A stretch of 64,000 bases of DNA from Phycisphaerales bacterium (GTDB lineage: Bacteria; Planctomycetota; Phycisphaerae; Phycisphaerales; UBA1924). Shown in pieces: positions 15,331 to 23,668 of this stretch. The first letter of the stretch is position 1. Every line of letters starts with the position of its first letter. The notes below the pieces were generated by a model, which was given only the letters and a program-made list of their open reading frames with translations, searched no databases and was not told where the DNA came from. The translations under genes were made by a program, and so were the position numbers. The stretch is taken from NCBI GenBank assembly GCA_020831775.1, contig JAFIFZ010000067.1, positions 1-64,000 of the forward strand, in the 5' to 3' direction.

Positions 15331-16251
15331 ATGGACCGTGACGCACCGAAGCCGATCGACAGGCGGACCTTCCACGCGATGACGCTCGCTGCCGCGGCCG
15401 GCGCGGCGCTGCCCGGTCTGCGAGCCGCCGGCGCAGAACCCGACGCCCGCCCCGCCAGCCTCCGGCACGCCGTCAAGTACGAGATGGTCGCCTACGACGG
15501 CTCGGTGCTCGACAAGTTCCGCCTGCTCAAGCGCCTCGGCTACGACGGCGTCGAGATCGCAAGCCCCAACGAACTCGACCAGCAGGAAGTCATCGACGCC
15601 CGCGACGAGACCGGGCTGAAGATCCACGGCACCGTCTGCTCGACGCACTGGAGGCTCCCGCTCTCCCACCCCGACGCCGATGTCCGCAGGCAGGCGATCG
15701 CGGGCGTCGAGCGGGCGATGCACGACTGCGTCGCCTACGGGGGAAACACGGTGCTCGTCGTGCCCGCTGTCGTCAACGCCGAGGTCTCCTACGCCGACGC
15801 GTACGAGCGATCGCAGGCCGCGATCCGGCGCCTCATCCCGCTCGCCGAGCATCTGGGCGTCCGCATGGCGATCGAGAATGTCTGGAACCACTTCCTGCTC
15901 AGCCCCCTCGAAGCGGCCCGGTACGTCGACGAGTTCGAGAGCGACGCCGTCGGCTGGTACTTCGACATCGGCAACATCGTCAACTACGGCTGGCCGACGC
16001 ACTGGATCCGAACGCTCGGCGACCGCATCCTCAAGCTCGACATCAAGGACTTCAGCCGCAAGAAGCGCGACGAGGAAGGGCTCTGGCGCGGGTTCGCCGT
16101 CGAGATCGGCGAGGGCGATTCGGACTGGCCCGGCGTTATGAAAGCGCTCGCCGAGATCGGCTACTCGGGCTGGGCGACCGCCGAGGTGCGGGGCGGGGGC
16201 GAGGACCGCCTGCAGGAGATCAAGCGGCGGATGGACAGCGTGCTGCGCTAA
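15331..16251 (+). CDS. Sugar phosphate isomerase/epimerase-family (xylose isomerase-like TIM barrel), exported
   Basis: A 306-residue protein with a Tat-like signal (DRRTFHAMTLAAAAGAAL) and an AP-endonuclease-2/xylose isomerase-like barrel. Visible parts are LGYDGVEIASPNELD, GLKIHGTVCSTHWRLPLS, GVRMAIENVWNHF (Glu as probable metal ligand), WYFDIGNIVNYG (Asp) and LDIKDFSRKK, ending with ATAEVRGGG. AAGGAG nine bases before the ATG supports the start. It follows the Gfo/Idh gene by 38 bases and is almost certainly in the same operon, acting on the same exported sugar or its keto form. Confidence 0.87.
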   Translation: MDRDAPKPIDRRTFHAMTLAAAAGAALPGLRAAGAEPDARPASLRHAVKYEMVAYDGSVLDKFRLLKRLGYDGVEIASPNELDQQEVIDARDETGLKIHGTVCSTHWRLPLSHPDADVRRQAIAGVERAMHDCVAYGGNTVLVVPAVVNAEVSYADAYERSQAAIRRLIPLAEHLGVRMAIENVWNHFLLSPLEAARYVDEFESDAVGWYFDIGNIVNYGWPTHWIRTLGDRILKLDIKDFSRKKRDEEGLWRGFAVEIGEGDSDWPGVMKALAEIGYSGWATAEVRGGGEDRLQEIKRRMDSVLR

Positions 16252-16258
16252 AGCACAC

Positions 16259-17617
16259 TCACCGATCCGAGCCGATCTCCCGCACGCGGATGTTGCGGAA
16301 GCGCACCGGGCCGCTGTGGTTCTGCAGGCCGATGTAGCCTTCCCGCCCGTGTCGCTCGGGCGGGCAGGTCCACTCGCAGACGGTCTCGCCGTTGAGCACG
16401 ACCGTGTAGTCGTGCCCGACCACCGAGATCACGAAGGTGTTCCACTCGCCGGGCGGGTTGGAGGCGAGGCTCGTCGCCGGGGCGTGGTTGTAGATCGCGC
16501 CGGTCATTTGCTCGCCCTCCTCGATGTCGTAGATCTGGATCTCGTGGCCCTTGCGCACGGCGTCCCATGGCGAGTTCGGCGGCTCGTGGAACCGGACGAA
16601 GACACCGGAGTTGTCGCTCGCCTGCTCGTTCTTCCACTCGACAGTGAGCTCGAAATCGCGGAACCGGCGGCGCTCGTACCAGAGCATGCCCATCCCGCCC
16701 GTGGCCAGCAGCACGCCGTCTTCTCCTGGGTTTTCGTGGACAAACTCGCCCGGCCCGGTCATCGCCCAGCCGTCGGTCGATGTTCCGTCGAAGAGCGTGT
16801 ACACGCCGTCGGCGTCGGGCTGTGGTGCATCGGATGCCCAGACGATCGCGTTTGACATCATGCCGACGAAATGCTCGTCTTCGAGCGTGCGCTCGTCACT
16901 CCCGAGCACGGTGTAGAAGACCCGACCGCGCCCGAGGTTTTTCTCCCAGGCGACGGGGTGCGGCATGATGTCGTCCGCGTCGATGACCGGCAGCGCCCGC
17001 GCGAGCACCAGTGATCCGGATTCGTCGAGGCCGCGCAGCCCGTGAAGCTCGGCATCGAGCATCCAACCGCCGGGCAGCCCGCGTGCCACGGAGTGCTCGG
17101 CAGCGTCGATCCGCACACCGATCTGACCGGTCGTGCTCGGAGATCTCAGTCTTCCGCCGATCAGCGGCTCGAACGCTGCGCTGGACACTTCACCTTCGGG
17201 CGCATCGATCCCAACAAAGCCTCCGCCGTCACGCACGCGCTCCACCAATCCCGACCTGAGTTCGGGCGAGAGCGCCCCGAGCCACGCCCGCCCGTGCGCG
17301 ATCACGACATCGAACTCCGTGAATCGGTCCGGCCCGTCGAGCAGGACGCCTCCGCCCCCGCCTTGCCCCTCACGCTCGCCGAGCGTCGCGTGGATGAACT
17401 CGAACCGACCGGGGCTCAGCGCATCGAGCCTCTGCCACAACGACCCGTCCGCGTCCGTGCGCTCGGCGGAAAGCACGAGCGCCCGAACAGGCCCTGGATC
17501 GACGGCGCCCTGGCCAGCGCCAACCCCGGCGTCGGGCCCCCCATGAGCCCCCCGATCAGCCCATGTCCCGCAGCACGAACCCAGCACGATCAGGCCCGCG
17601 GCCAGCTGTTGCTTCAT
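16259..17617 (-). CDS. ThuA-like domain fused to 3-keto-disaccharide hydrolase domain (DUF1080)
   Basis: A 452-residue exported protein. After a signal peptide (MKQQLAAGLIVLGSCCGTWA) comes a ThuA/trehalose-utilization-like class I amidotransferase-fold domain (about 55-270; RALVLSAERTDADG, FTEFDVVIAHG, GGGFVGIDAPEG, LGRGRVFYTVLG). A DUF1080 beta-sandwich follows (about 275-450; YTLFDGTSTDGWAM, FELTVEWKNEQASDNSGVFVR, GYIGLQNHSGPVRFRNIRV). DUF1080 proteins have been linked to 3-keto-glycoside cleavage. The ATG at 17617 has GGAG six bases before it, preferred over 17629. It converges on the isomerase gene with 7 bases between stops. Confidence 0.85.
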   Translation of the reverse strand: MKQQLAAGLIVLGSCCGTWADRGAHGGPDAGVGAGQGAVDPGPVRALVLSAERTDADGSLWQRLDALSPGRFEFIHATLGEREGQGGGGGVLLDGPDRFTEFDVVIAHGRAWLGALSPELRSGLVERVRDGGGFVGIDAPEGEVSSAAFEPLIGGRLRSPSTTGQIGVRIDAAEHSVARGLPGGWMLDAELHGLRGLDESGSLVLARALPVIDADDIMPHPVAWEKNLGRGRVFYTVLGSDERTLEDEHFVGMMSNAIVWASDAPQPDADGVYTLFDGTSTDGWAMTGPGEFVHENPGEDGVLLATGGMGMLWYERRRFRDFELTVEWKNEQASDNSGVFVRFHEPPNSPWDAVRKGHEIQIYDIEEGEQMTGAIYNHAPATSLASNPPGEWNTFVISVVGHDYTVVLNGETVCEWTCPPERHGREGYIGLQNHSGPVRFRNIRVREIGSDR

Positions 17618-17721
17618 CGACGGCTCCATCTGTGTGAGGATTTCTTTACTATACACGACCGCCGGAGCCGGCCCGCTCGGGCGACAGAGCCGCACCAACG
17701 CCCGCCCAGGAGTCCGCGTCC
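17618..17721 (+). promoter_or_regulatory. Divergent promoter region, DUF1080 gene / MFS gene
   Basis: The 104 bases between the two divergent starts contain an A+T-rich island at 17636-17656. It offers TATACA (17650-17655) on the plus strand and TATAGT on the minus strand. No convincing -35 boxes are seen. The transporter ATG has AGGAG nine bases upstream. Confidence 0.35.
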
Positions 17722-19047
17722 ATGAAGCCGCTGCCGACCGCCCTGCTCTCGCGGCTCTCGCTGATGATGTTCCTGCAGTACGCGATCTGGGGCGCCTGGC
17801 TCCCGTTGCTGTACCTCTTCCTCAGCCGCCACCGGGGCTTCGGCGACGCCCAGATCGGCTACCTCTTCATGATCGGCGGGATCGGCGCCGTCTTCGCCCC
17901 CTTCATCGCCGGGCAGATCGCCGACCGTTTCTTCAACACCGAACGCTACCTCGCCATCAGCCACATCGCGGGCGGGCTGCTGGTGTGGCAGCTCGCGTGG
18001 ATCGACGCCTACTGGATGTTCTTCCTCTTCTCACTCCTTTACTCTCTCATCTACTCCCCCACCCTCGCCCTGACCAACTCGATCTCCTTCCACCACCTGC
18101 CAGACCGTGATCGTCAGTTCGGCAAGGTCCGCGTCTGGGGCACGCTGGGCTGGATCGCAGTGGGCATCGGCATCGGGCAGTGGCTCCTGCACAGGCACAC
18201 GCCCCCCGAGGCGTCGGACGCCGAGCAACTCGCCGCGCAGGCCGCCGGCATCGCCGACGCCTTCCGCCTCAGCGCCGTCCTCGGTATCGCGTTGGGGCTC
18301 TACTGCCTCACGCTCCCGGCGACACCGCCGGCCAGGGGCGAGAAGTCCAACGCGACGCTCAAGGCGATCGGCGAGGTCCGCCGTCAGCCCCTCGTCACGC
18401 TCTTCCTCATCGCCGTGCCGATCTCGTGCATCCACCAGTTCTACTTCGTGCACACCGGCGCGTTCCTCGGCACATTCCAAGCGGGTTTCGGCGATGTCGA
18501 CCTCGCCGCGACGATCAACCGCGTCTTCGGCGTCGGGGGCGGCGGGCTGATGACCATCGGGCAGATGTCCGAGATTCTTGTCCTCGCGCTCATCCCGCTC
18601 TTTGCGCGCAGGTTCTCGCGAAAGACGCTGCTGGCCGTCGGCGTCTCGGCCTACGCCGCACGCATGGCCCTCTTCGCCTATGTCGACGCGATCCCGCTGC
18701 CGCCGGTGCTGACGCTGATGCTCGGGGTCGCGCTCCACGGCGTCTGCTTCGGCTGCTTCGTCTTTATCGCCTTCATGGTCGTCGACGAACAGACGACACC
18801 CGGCGTGCGCGCCAGCGCCCAATCCCTCTTCGGCACCATCATCTTCGGCGTCGGCATCATCGTCGGCAGCGTCTTTGCAGGGCAGATCGGCGAATGGGCC
18901 CGCACCGACGGCGTGATGAACTACACCCGCCTCTTCAGCATCCCGATGTGGCTGGCGATCGGCTGCCTCCTCGCGCTCCTCGTCTGCTACCCCGGCGGGC
19001 GTGTTCCTGTTGTCGAGCCGCCACGCCCAGAAGAGGCGAAGAGCTAG
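17722..19047 (+). CDS. MFS transporter, nucleoside:H+ symporter-like
   Basis: A 441-residue integral membrane protein with about 12 hydrophobic segments. The start MKPLPTALLSRLSLMMFLQYAIWGAWLP is typical of the nucleoside-permease (NupG/XapB-type) branch of MFS transporters, and PDRDRQFGKVRVWGTLGWIAVG fits the loop before helix 5. In planctomycetes such carriers often sit in sugar clusters with Gfo/Idh and DUF1080 genes, so uptake of a sugar or glycoside may be its job here. It diverges from the ThuA-DUF1080 gene and lies downstream of the oxidoreductase-isomerase operon. Confidence 0.85.
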   Translation: MKPLPTALLSRLSLMMFLQYAIWGAWLPLLYLFLSRHRGFGDAQIGYLFMIGGIGAVFAPFIAGQIADRFFNTERYLAISHIAGGLLVWQLAWIDAYWMFFLFSLLYSLIYSPTLALTNSISFHHLPDRDRQFGKVRVWGTLGWIAVGIGIGQWLLHRHTPPEASDAEQLAAQAAGIADAFRLSAVLGIALGLYCLTLPATPPARGEKSNATLKAIGEVRRQPLVTLFLIAVPISCIHQFYFVHTGAFLGTFQAGFGDVDLAATINRVFGVGGGGLMTIGQMSEILVLALIPLFARRFSRKTLLAVGVSAYAARMALFAYVDAIPLPPVLTLMLGVALHGVCFGCFVFIAFMVVDEQTTPGVRASAQSLFGTIIFGVGIIVGSVFAGQIGEWARTDGVMNYTRLFSIPMWLAIGCLLALLVCYPGGRVPVVEPPRPEEAKS

Positions 19048-19169
19048 GCGAGTCGCCCAGCACCTGTCAGCCCGATACCTGTTGAGCATTCGGAGCGCAG
19101 CGGAACCCGCCGCAGGCCTTTGGTGGTGGTTGGTGCTGTGGGTTCGGTGAGGACGACCGCCGGTGTTGG

Positions 19170-22100
19170 TTACTGCGGGCGGGGCTTGGGCAGGTCTCTG
19201 GCGAGCGGTTGCTTGGCATCTTGCCCGGCGTGCAGGCGGGCGATGCGTTCAGAGAGCCGTTCGAAGAGGCTGAAGAAGAGCGGGACGAAGAGCGGCGCGA
19301 GGAAGGTGGCCGCGAGCATGCCTCCGATGACGCCGGTGCCGATCGAGTGCCGTGCCGCTGCGCCTGCGCCGGTCGCGACCACGAGCGGAACGACGCCCAT
19401 GACGAACGCGAGGGAGGTCATGAGGATCGGTCTGAAGCGGATTCGAGCGGCTTCTGCCGCGGCTTCCTGGATGGGCAGGCCCTCAAGCCTCTTGGCCATG
19501 CAGAACTCGACGATGAGGATCGCGTTCTTGGCCGAGAGCCCGACGAGGACGAGCAGGCCGATCTGGAAGTAGATGTCCTGCGGCAGCCCCCGCATAAAAA
19601 TCGCGAGCATGGCGCCGAAGACCGCAAAGGGCACGACGAGGATCACGGCGAACGGCATGAGCCATCGTTCGTACTGCCCGGCCAGGACAAGAAGGATGAC
19701 GACGAGGGCGAAGGCGACGAGGACTGGCGCCTGTCGGGCCGCCCGACGCTCCTGGAACGAGGCGCCGCTCCAGTCGATGGCGAAGCCGGGGGGGAGGATG
19801 TCGGCGCCGAGCTGTTCGAGGATCTGCATGGCCTCGCCCGAGCTTCGTCCCGGCGCGGGGACGCCCGTAATGCGGTAGGTCCGGAAGCCGTTGAAGTGCT
19901 CGACGATGTTTGGCCCGGCGCGGAACTCGCTGCTCACGAGGCCGGAGAGCGGGACCATCGCGCCGCTGGAGCTTCTGACATAGAACGATTCGATATCTGA
20001 AGGATCGTCGCGGAACTGCGGCTGGGCCTGGATCTGCACGCGCCAGATGCGCCCGAGCATGTTGAAGTCGTTGATGTAGACGGCGCCGAGGTAGGAGCGC
20101 ATCGTCTGGAAGATGTCGGCGAGGTTGATGCCGAGCGTTTTGGCCTGTTCGCGGTCGACATCGACGAAGAGCTGGGGCAGGCTGTAGCGGAGGGTCGCGT
20201 TCAAGCCGGTCACGCCCGGGTGGTCGTCTGCCCTTGCGAGGAACTCTTCGCCGACCTCGACGAGGCGTTCCAGCGGGGCGCCGCTGCGGTCCTGCAGCTC
20301 GAGCTGGAAACCGGCCCGCTGGCCGATGCCCTGGACGGCCGGGGGCAGGAACGAGAGGACGACGCCCTCGCGGAGGTCCTCAAACTCTGCCGAGAGCTCG
20401 GCGGCGCCGGCCTGCGCTGTGTTGCCGTCGCCACGCTCGGAGAAGGGCTTAAGCGAGATGAAAATCGCACCGGCGTTTGCGCTATTGACGCCCCCGGCGA
20501 GCTGGTCGTAGCCGACGAGCGCGACGACATCCTGCACGGCGGGATGGGCCTGGAGGAATGTCTCGGCCCGGCGGATGACATCGTCTGTCCGGTCGAGCGA
20601 AGCGCCGTCGGGGAGTCGGACACCGGCGAGGAGGAAGCCTTGGTCTTCCTGCGGGATGAAGCCGGTGGGGATGCGGTCGGCGAAGCGGTACACCACCACG
20701 CCGAGGCCGCCGAAGATGAGCAGCGCGATCAGCGCCCGGCGCATCAGCCCTCGGACGGCGCCCGTGTATGCGTCGGTCGCCTTGCCGAAGCCCGCGTTGA
20801 ACCACTTGAAGGGGCGTGCCTGTCTCGATGGATCCCGCGGCCTGAGGAGCAGCCGGCAGAGCGCCGGGCTGAGCGTCAGCGCCACAAAGCCCGAGATCGC
20901 GACGGAGATCGCGATGGTGACAGCGAATTGCTGGTAGAGCGCCCCCGTCAGCCCGCCGAGGAAAGCGACGGGCACGAACACGGCGCAGAGCACGAGCACC
21001 ATGGCGACCAATGCGCCCGAGACCTGGCTCATGGCCTTGACCGTCGCGTCGCGAGGAGAGAGCCCCTCTTCGTCCATGAGGCGTTCGACATTCTCGACGA
21101 CGACGATCGCGTCGTCGACCACGATGCCGATGGCGAGCACGAGGCCGAAGAGTGTCAGCGTGTTGATCGAGAACCCCAGCAGCAGCATGCCCGCGAACGC
21201 GCCGATGATCGAGACCGGGATCGCGATCAGCGGGATCAGCGTCGCGCGCCAGGACTGAAGGAAGACAAAGACGACCAGCAGCACCAGCAGGACCGCCTCG
21301 AAGAGCGTCTTGACCACCTCGGTGATCGACTGCTCGATGAAGGTGGTCGTGTCGTACGGGATTCGGTACTCGACGCCGGGCGGGAAGGCCTCGGAGAGCT
21401 CGTCCATCGCGCGACGGATATGCCCGATTGTCTCCAGCGCGTTGGCGCCGTCCTGGAGGGAGACCATCAGGATGGCGGTCGGGCTGCTGTTGACCCTGCC
21501 CATAAGCTCGTAGCGAAGGGACCCCAGCTCGATCTCGGCGACATCCTTGAGGCGAACGGTCCGGCCGTCGGGGTAGCCGCGGAGGATGATGTTGGCGTAC
21601 TGCTGCGGATCGGTCAGGCGCCCGCGGGTCTGGACCGGGATGGTCAGTTCCACGGCTTCGGGCGTCGGCCGCTGGCCGATCGAGCCGCTGGGGTAGACAT
21701 CGTTCTGATCGCGGATGGCGCTGATGACCTCCGCGACGGTCAGACCGAGGCGGGTGAGCTGCTCGGGGTCGAGCCAGACCCGCATCGAGTACGACTTGGA
21801 CCCGAAGATGCTCACATTGCCCACGCCCGGCTCGCGCCGGATGGCGTTGAGCACATTGACGATGGCGTAGTTGGAGAGGAAGACATCGTCGTAGCGCGGA
21901 TCGTCGGACTCGAGCGCGATGACGGCGAGCATGCCGGCGGAGGACTTCCCGACGGTGATGCCGCCGCGGATCACATCCTCGGGCAGGCGTGGGACTGCCG
22001 CGTTGACGCGGTTTTGCACCTCGACCGCGGCGATGTCCTGGTCGGCGCCGACCTCGAAAGTGGCGGTGATGGAGAGCGAGCCGTCGTTGCCGCTCTGGGA

Positions 22101-22346
22101 GCTGAAGTAGAGCAGGTTGGCGACACTGCTGAGCTGCTGCTCGATCGGTGTCGCGACAGACTCAGCGACGGTCTCCGCGTCGGCGCCGGAGTAGCTGGCG
22201 CTGATCTGGATCGAAGGCGGAACGATGTTGGGGAACCGGTCGACGGGAAGAGTGAAGATCGACACCAGACCGACGAGCACGATCAACAGCGACATGACCG
22301 ATGCGAGCACCGGCCGGTCGATGAAGATCTTGGAGAACGAGTACAC
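19170..22346 (-). CDS. RND multidrug efflux permease (AcrB/MexB, HAE1 type)
   Basis: A 1058-residue inner-membrane proton-driven exporter of the tripartite RND class. It has 12 predicted helices and two large periplasmic loops. The proton-relay pair is present as Asp411-Asp412 (GIVVDDAIVVVENVE), and the partner Lys is in LVGLSAKNAILIVEFC. Start FSKIFIDRPVLASVMSLLIVLVG is typical. Translation begins at GTG 22346 with GGAAGGA eight bases upstream. It is the third gene of an operon with its outer-membrane channel and adaptor; a hairpin lies in the 50-base gap before it. Substrate unknown. Confidence 0.95.
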   Translation of the reverse strand: MYSFSKIFIDRPVLASVMSLLIVLVGLVSIFTLPVDRFPNIVPPSIQISASYSGADAETVAESVATPIEQQLSSVANLLYFSSQSGNDGSLSITATFEVGADQDIAAVEVQNRVNAAVPRLPEDVIRGGITVGKSSAGMLAVIALESDDPRYDDVFLSNYAIVNVLNAIRREPGVGNVSIFGSKSYSMRVWLDPEQLTRLGLTVAEVISAIRDQNDVYPSGSIGQRPTPEAVELTIPVQTRGRLTDPQQYANIILRGYPDGRTVRLKDVAEIELGSLRYELMGRVNSSPTAILMVSLQDGANALETIGHIRRAMDELSEAFPPGVEYRIPYDTTTFIEQSITEVVKTLFEAVLLVLLVVFVFLQSWRATLIPLIAIPVSIIGAFAGMLLLGFSINTLTLFGLVLAIGIVVDDAIVVVENVERLMDEEGLSPRDATVKAMSQVSGALVAMVLVLCAVFVPVAFLGGLTGALYQQFAVTIAISVAISGFVALTLSPALCRLLLRPRDPSRQARPFKWFNAGFGKATDAYTGAVRGLMRRALIALLIFGGLGVVVYRFADRIPTGFIPQEDQGFLLAGVRLPDGASLDRTDDVIRRAETFLQAHPAVQDVVALVGYDQLAGGVNSANAGAIFISLKPFSERGDGNTAQAGAAELSAEFEDLREGVVLSFLPPAVQGIGQRAGFQLELQDRSGAPLERLVEVGEEFLARADDHPGVTGLNATLRYSLPQLFVDVDREQAKTLGINLADIFQTMRSYLGAVYINDFNMLGRIWRVQIQAQPQFRDDPSDIESFYVRSSSGAMVPLSGLVSSEFRAGPNIVEHFNGFRTYRITGVPAPGRSSGEAMQILEQLGADILPPGFAIDWSGASFQERRAARQAPVLVAFALVVILLVLAGQYERWLMPFAVILVVPFAVFGAMLAIFMRGLPQDIYFQIGLLVLVGLSAKNAILIVEFCMAKRLEGLPIQEAAAEAARIRFRPILMTSLAFVMGVVPLVVATGAGAAARHSIGTGVIGGMLAATFLAPLFVPLFFSLFERLSERIARLHAGQDAKQPLARDLPKPRPQ

Positions 22347-22375
22347 GGCGGTTGTCCTTCCGTGGCGGGGCGCCC

Positions 22376-22393
22376 CCCGGCCCGTGGGCCGGG
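22376..22393 (-). promoter_or_regulatory. Intercistronic hairpin between adaptor and RND permease
   Basis: CCCGGCCC and GGGCCGGG form an 8-bp perfect stem with a 2-base centre, four bases after the adaptor stop and 30 bases before the permease start. No T run follows, so it is not a plain terminator. It may protect the upstream mRNA 3' end or tune permease output. Confidence 0.4.
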
Positions 22394-22396
22394 CGT

Positions 22397-23668
22397 TCAG
22401 CCGATCCTGCCGGTCTGCTGCTCGGTTTCAGGGTCTCCGAGCCTGTGCCGGCCGGTGACATTGACCGGCGAGCCCGGGCGGAGCCGGAGGAGGTTGTCGA
22501 CGGCGATGACCTCACCCTCGCTGAGTCCGCTCTCGATGATCCAGCCGTCCTCGTGCCACTCGCCCAGATCGACGGCGCGGGCGTGGACCGTTCCGTCCTG
22601 GTCGATCACATAGACAGACGCGGTCGTGGGCGTCTGGAGCACGGCGCCCTTGGGCACAATCAGCACGCCCACGCGCTCGAACCCCAGCATGCGGATGCCC
22701 ACCGACTGCCCGGGGCGGAGTGTCCGATCGGGGTTGGGCACCGTGGCGCGGAGCGTGACCGTCGATGTGCTCCTGTCGACGGCGACATCGACGAAGGAGA
22801 GGCGGCCCTCGTGCGGGTGGGTGTCGCCGTCGCTGAGGCGGGTCTGGACCGACACATCGTCGCGCTCCGGCCCGGTGATCCGACCGGAGGTCCGCAAGGA
22901 ACGCCAGCGGAGCAGTTCCCGCTCGCTCATCGAGAAGGTGACATAGATCGGGTCGACCTGCTCGACCACCGCCAGCAGGCTGTTGGCGCCGTCGTCGACG
23001 AACGATCCGACATCGCGGAGCGACCGGCCGATCACGCCGTCGATCGGCGACTTGATCGTCGTGTAGCTCAGGTCCAGTTCTGACTTGACCAGTTCGGCCC
23101 GGAAGAGCTCGACATCCGCCAGCGCCGTGAGATACTCGGTCTCCCACTCCTCCAGCTCGGTCGAGGTCGCAGCGTCTTTCTCGAACAGCTCTCGGTAGCG
23201 CTCGAGCTGCCGGTACGCGCGGTCGAGCTTGGCCTCGGCGGCGGAGATTCTGGCCTTGCCTACCGCGACCTCGGCCTCGAAGGGGCGTCGATCGATCTTG
23301 AACAACTCATCGGTTGAACCGACGGTCGATCCTTCGCGGAAGAGGCGCTCGTTGAGGAAGCCGCGGACGCGGGCGCGGATCTCGACGGTCTGCGACGCCT
23401 CGGTCCGCCCGATGTAGCTCGGCGCAAAGGGGATCGACCTCGCCTCGACAACAAAGGCGGTCACGCCGATCTCAGCCGGCGTTCCCTGCACGCCTTCTTG
23501 TTCACCCCCCGATGCGCCGACCGCGATCCAGACCAGCGCGACCACGGCCACGATCGCCAGCGGCGCGATCACGCGACGGCCTCTGCTGAGCATCGATCGC
23601 TTCTTTCCCGCCCGCGACGAAGCCCCCGGGCGAGGCGCCGACCCGGTCGGCGGAGATGGATGACTCAT
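22397..23668 (-). CDS. RND efflux periplasmic adaptor (AcrA-like)
   Basis: A 423-residue membrane fusion protein: a basic Pro/Ser-rich N-terminus, one anchor helix (about 34-51, VIAPLAIVAVVALVWIAV), lipoyl halves (TVEIRARVRGFLNERLFREGSTV and YTTIKSPIDGVIGRSLRDVG) flanking an alpha hairpin, then beta-barrel and membrane-proximal domains. It bridges the RND permease and the outer-membrane channel. Its start overlaps the stop of the channel gene by four bases (ATGA), indicating translational coupling. Confidence 0.93.
   Translation of the reverse strand: MSHPSPPTGSAPRPGASSRAGKKRSMLSRGRRVIAPLAIVAVVALVWIAVGASGGEQEGVQGTPAEIGVTAFVVEARSIPFAPSYIGRTEASQTVEIRARVRGFLNERLFREGSTVGSTDELFKIDRRPFEAEVAVGKARISAAEAKLDRAYRQLERYRELFEKDAATSTELEEWETEYLTALADVELFRAELVKSELDLSYTTIKSPIDGVIGRSLRDVGSFVDDGANSLLAVVEQVDPIYVTFSMSERELLRWRSLRTSGRITGPERDDVSVQTRLSDGDTHPHEGRLSFVDVAVDRSTSTVTLRATVPNPDRTLRPGQSVGIRMLGFERVGVLIVPKGAVLQTPTTASVYVIDQDGTVHARAVDLGEWHEDGWIIESGLSEGEVIAVDNLLRLRPGSPVNVTGRHRLGDPETEQQTGRIG

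Noticed and set aside
20220-22613. Nearly 800-codon open frame antisense to the RND permease and adaptor
   Set aside because: Arg/Asp/His-biased composition, no domain, and complete overlap with strongly conserved genes on the other strand.
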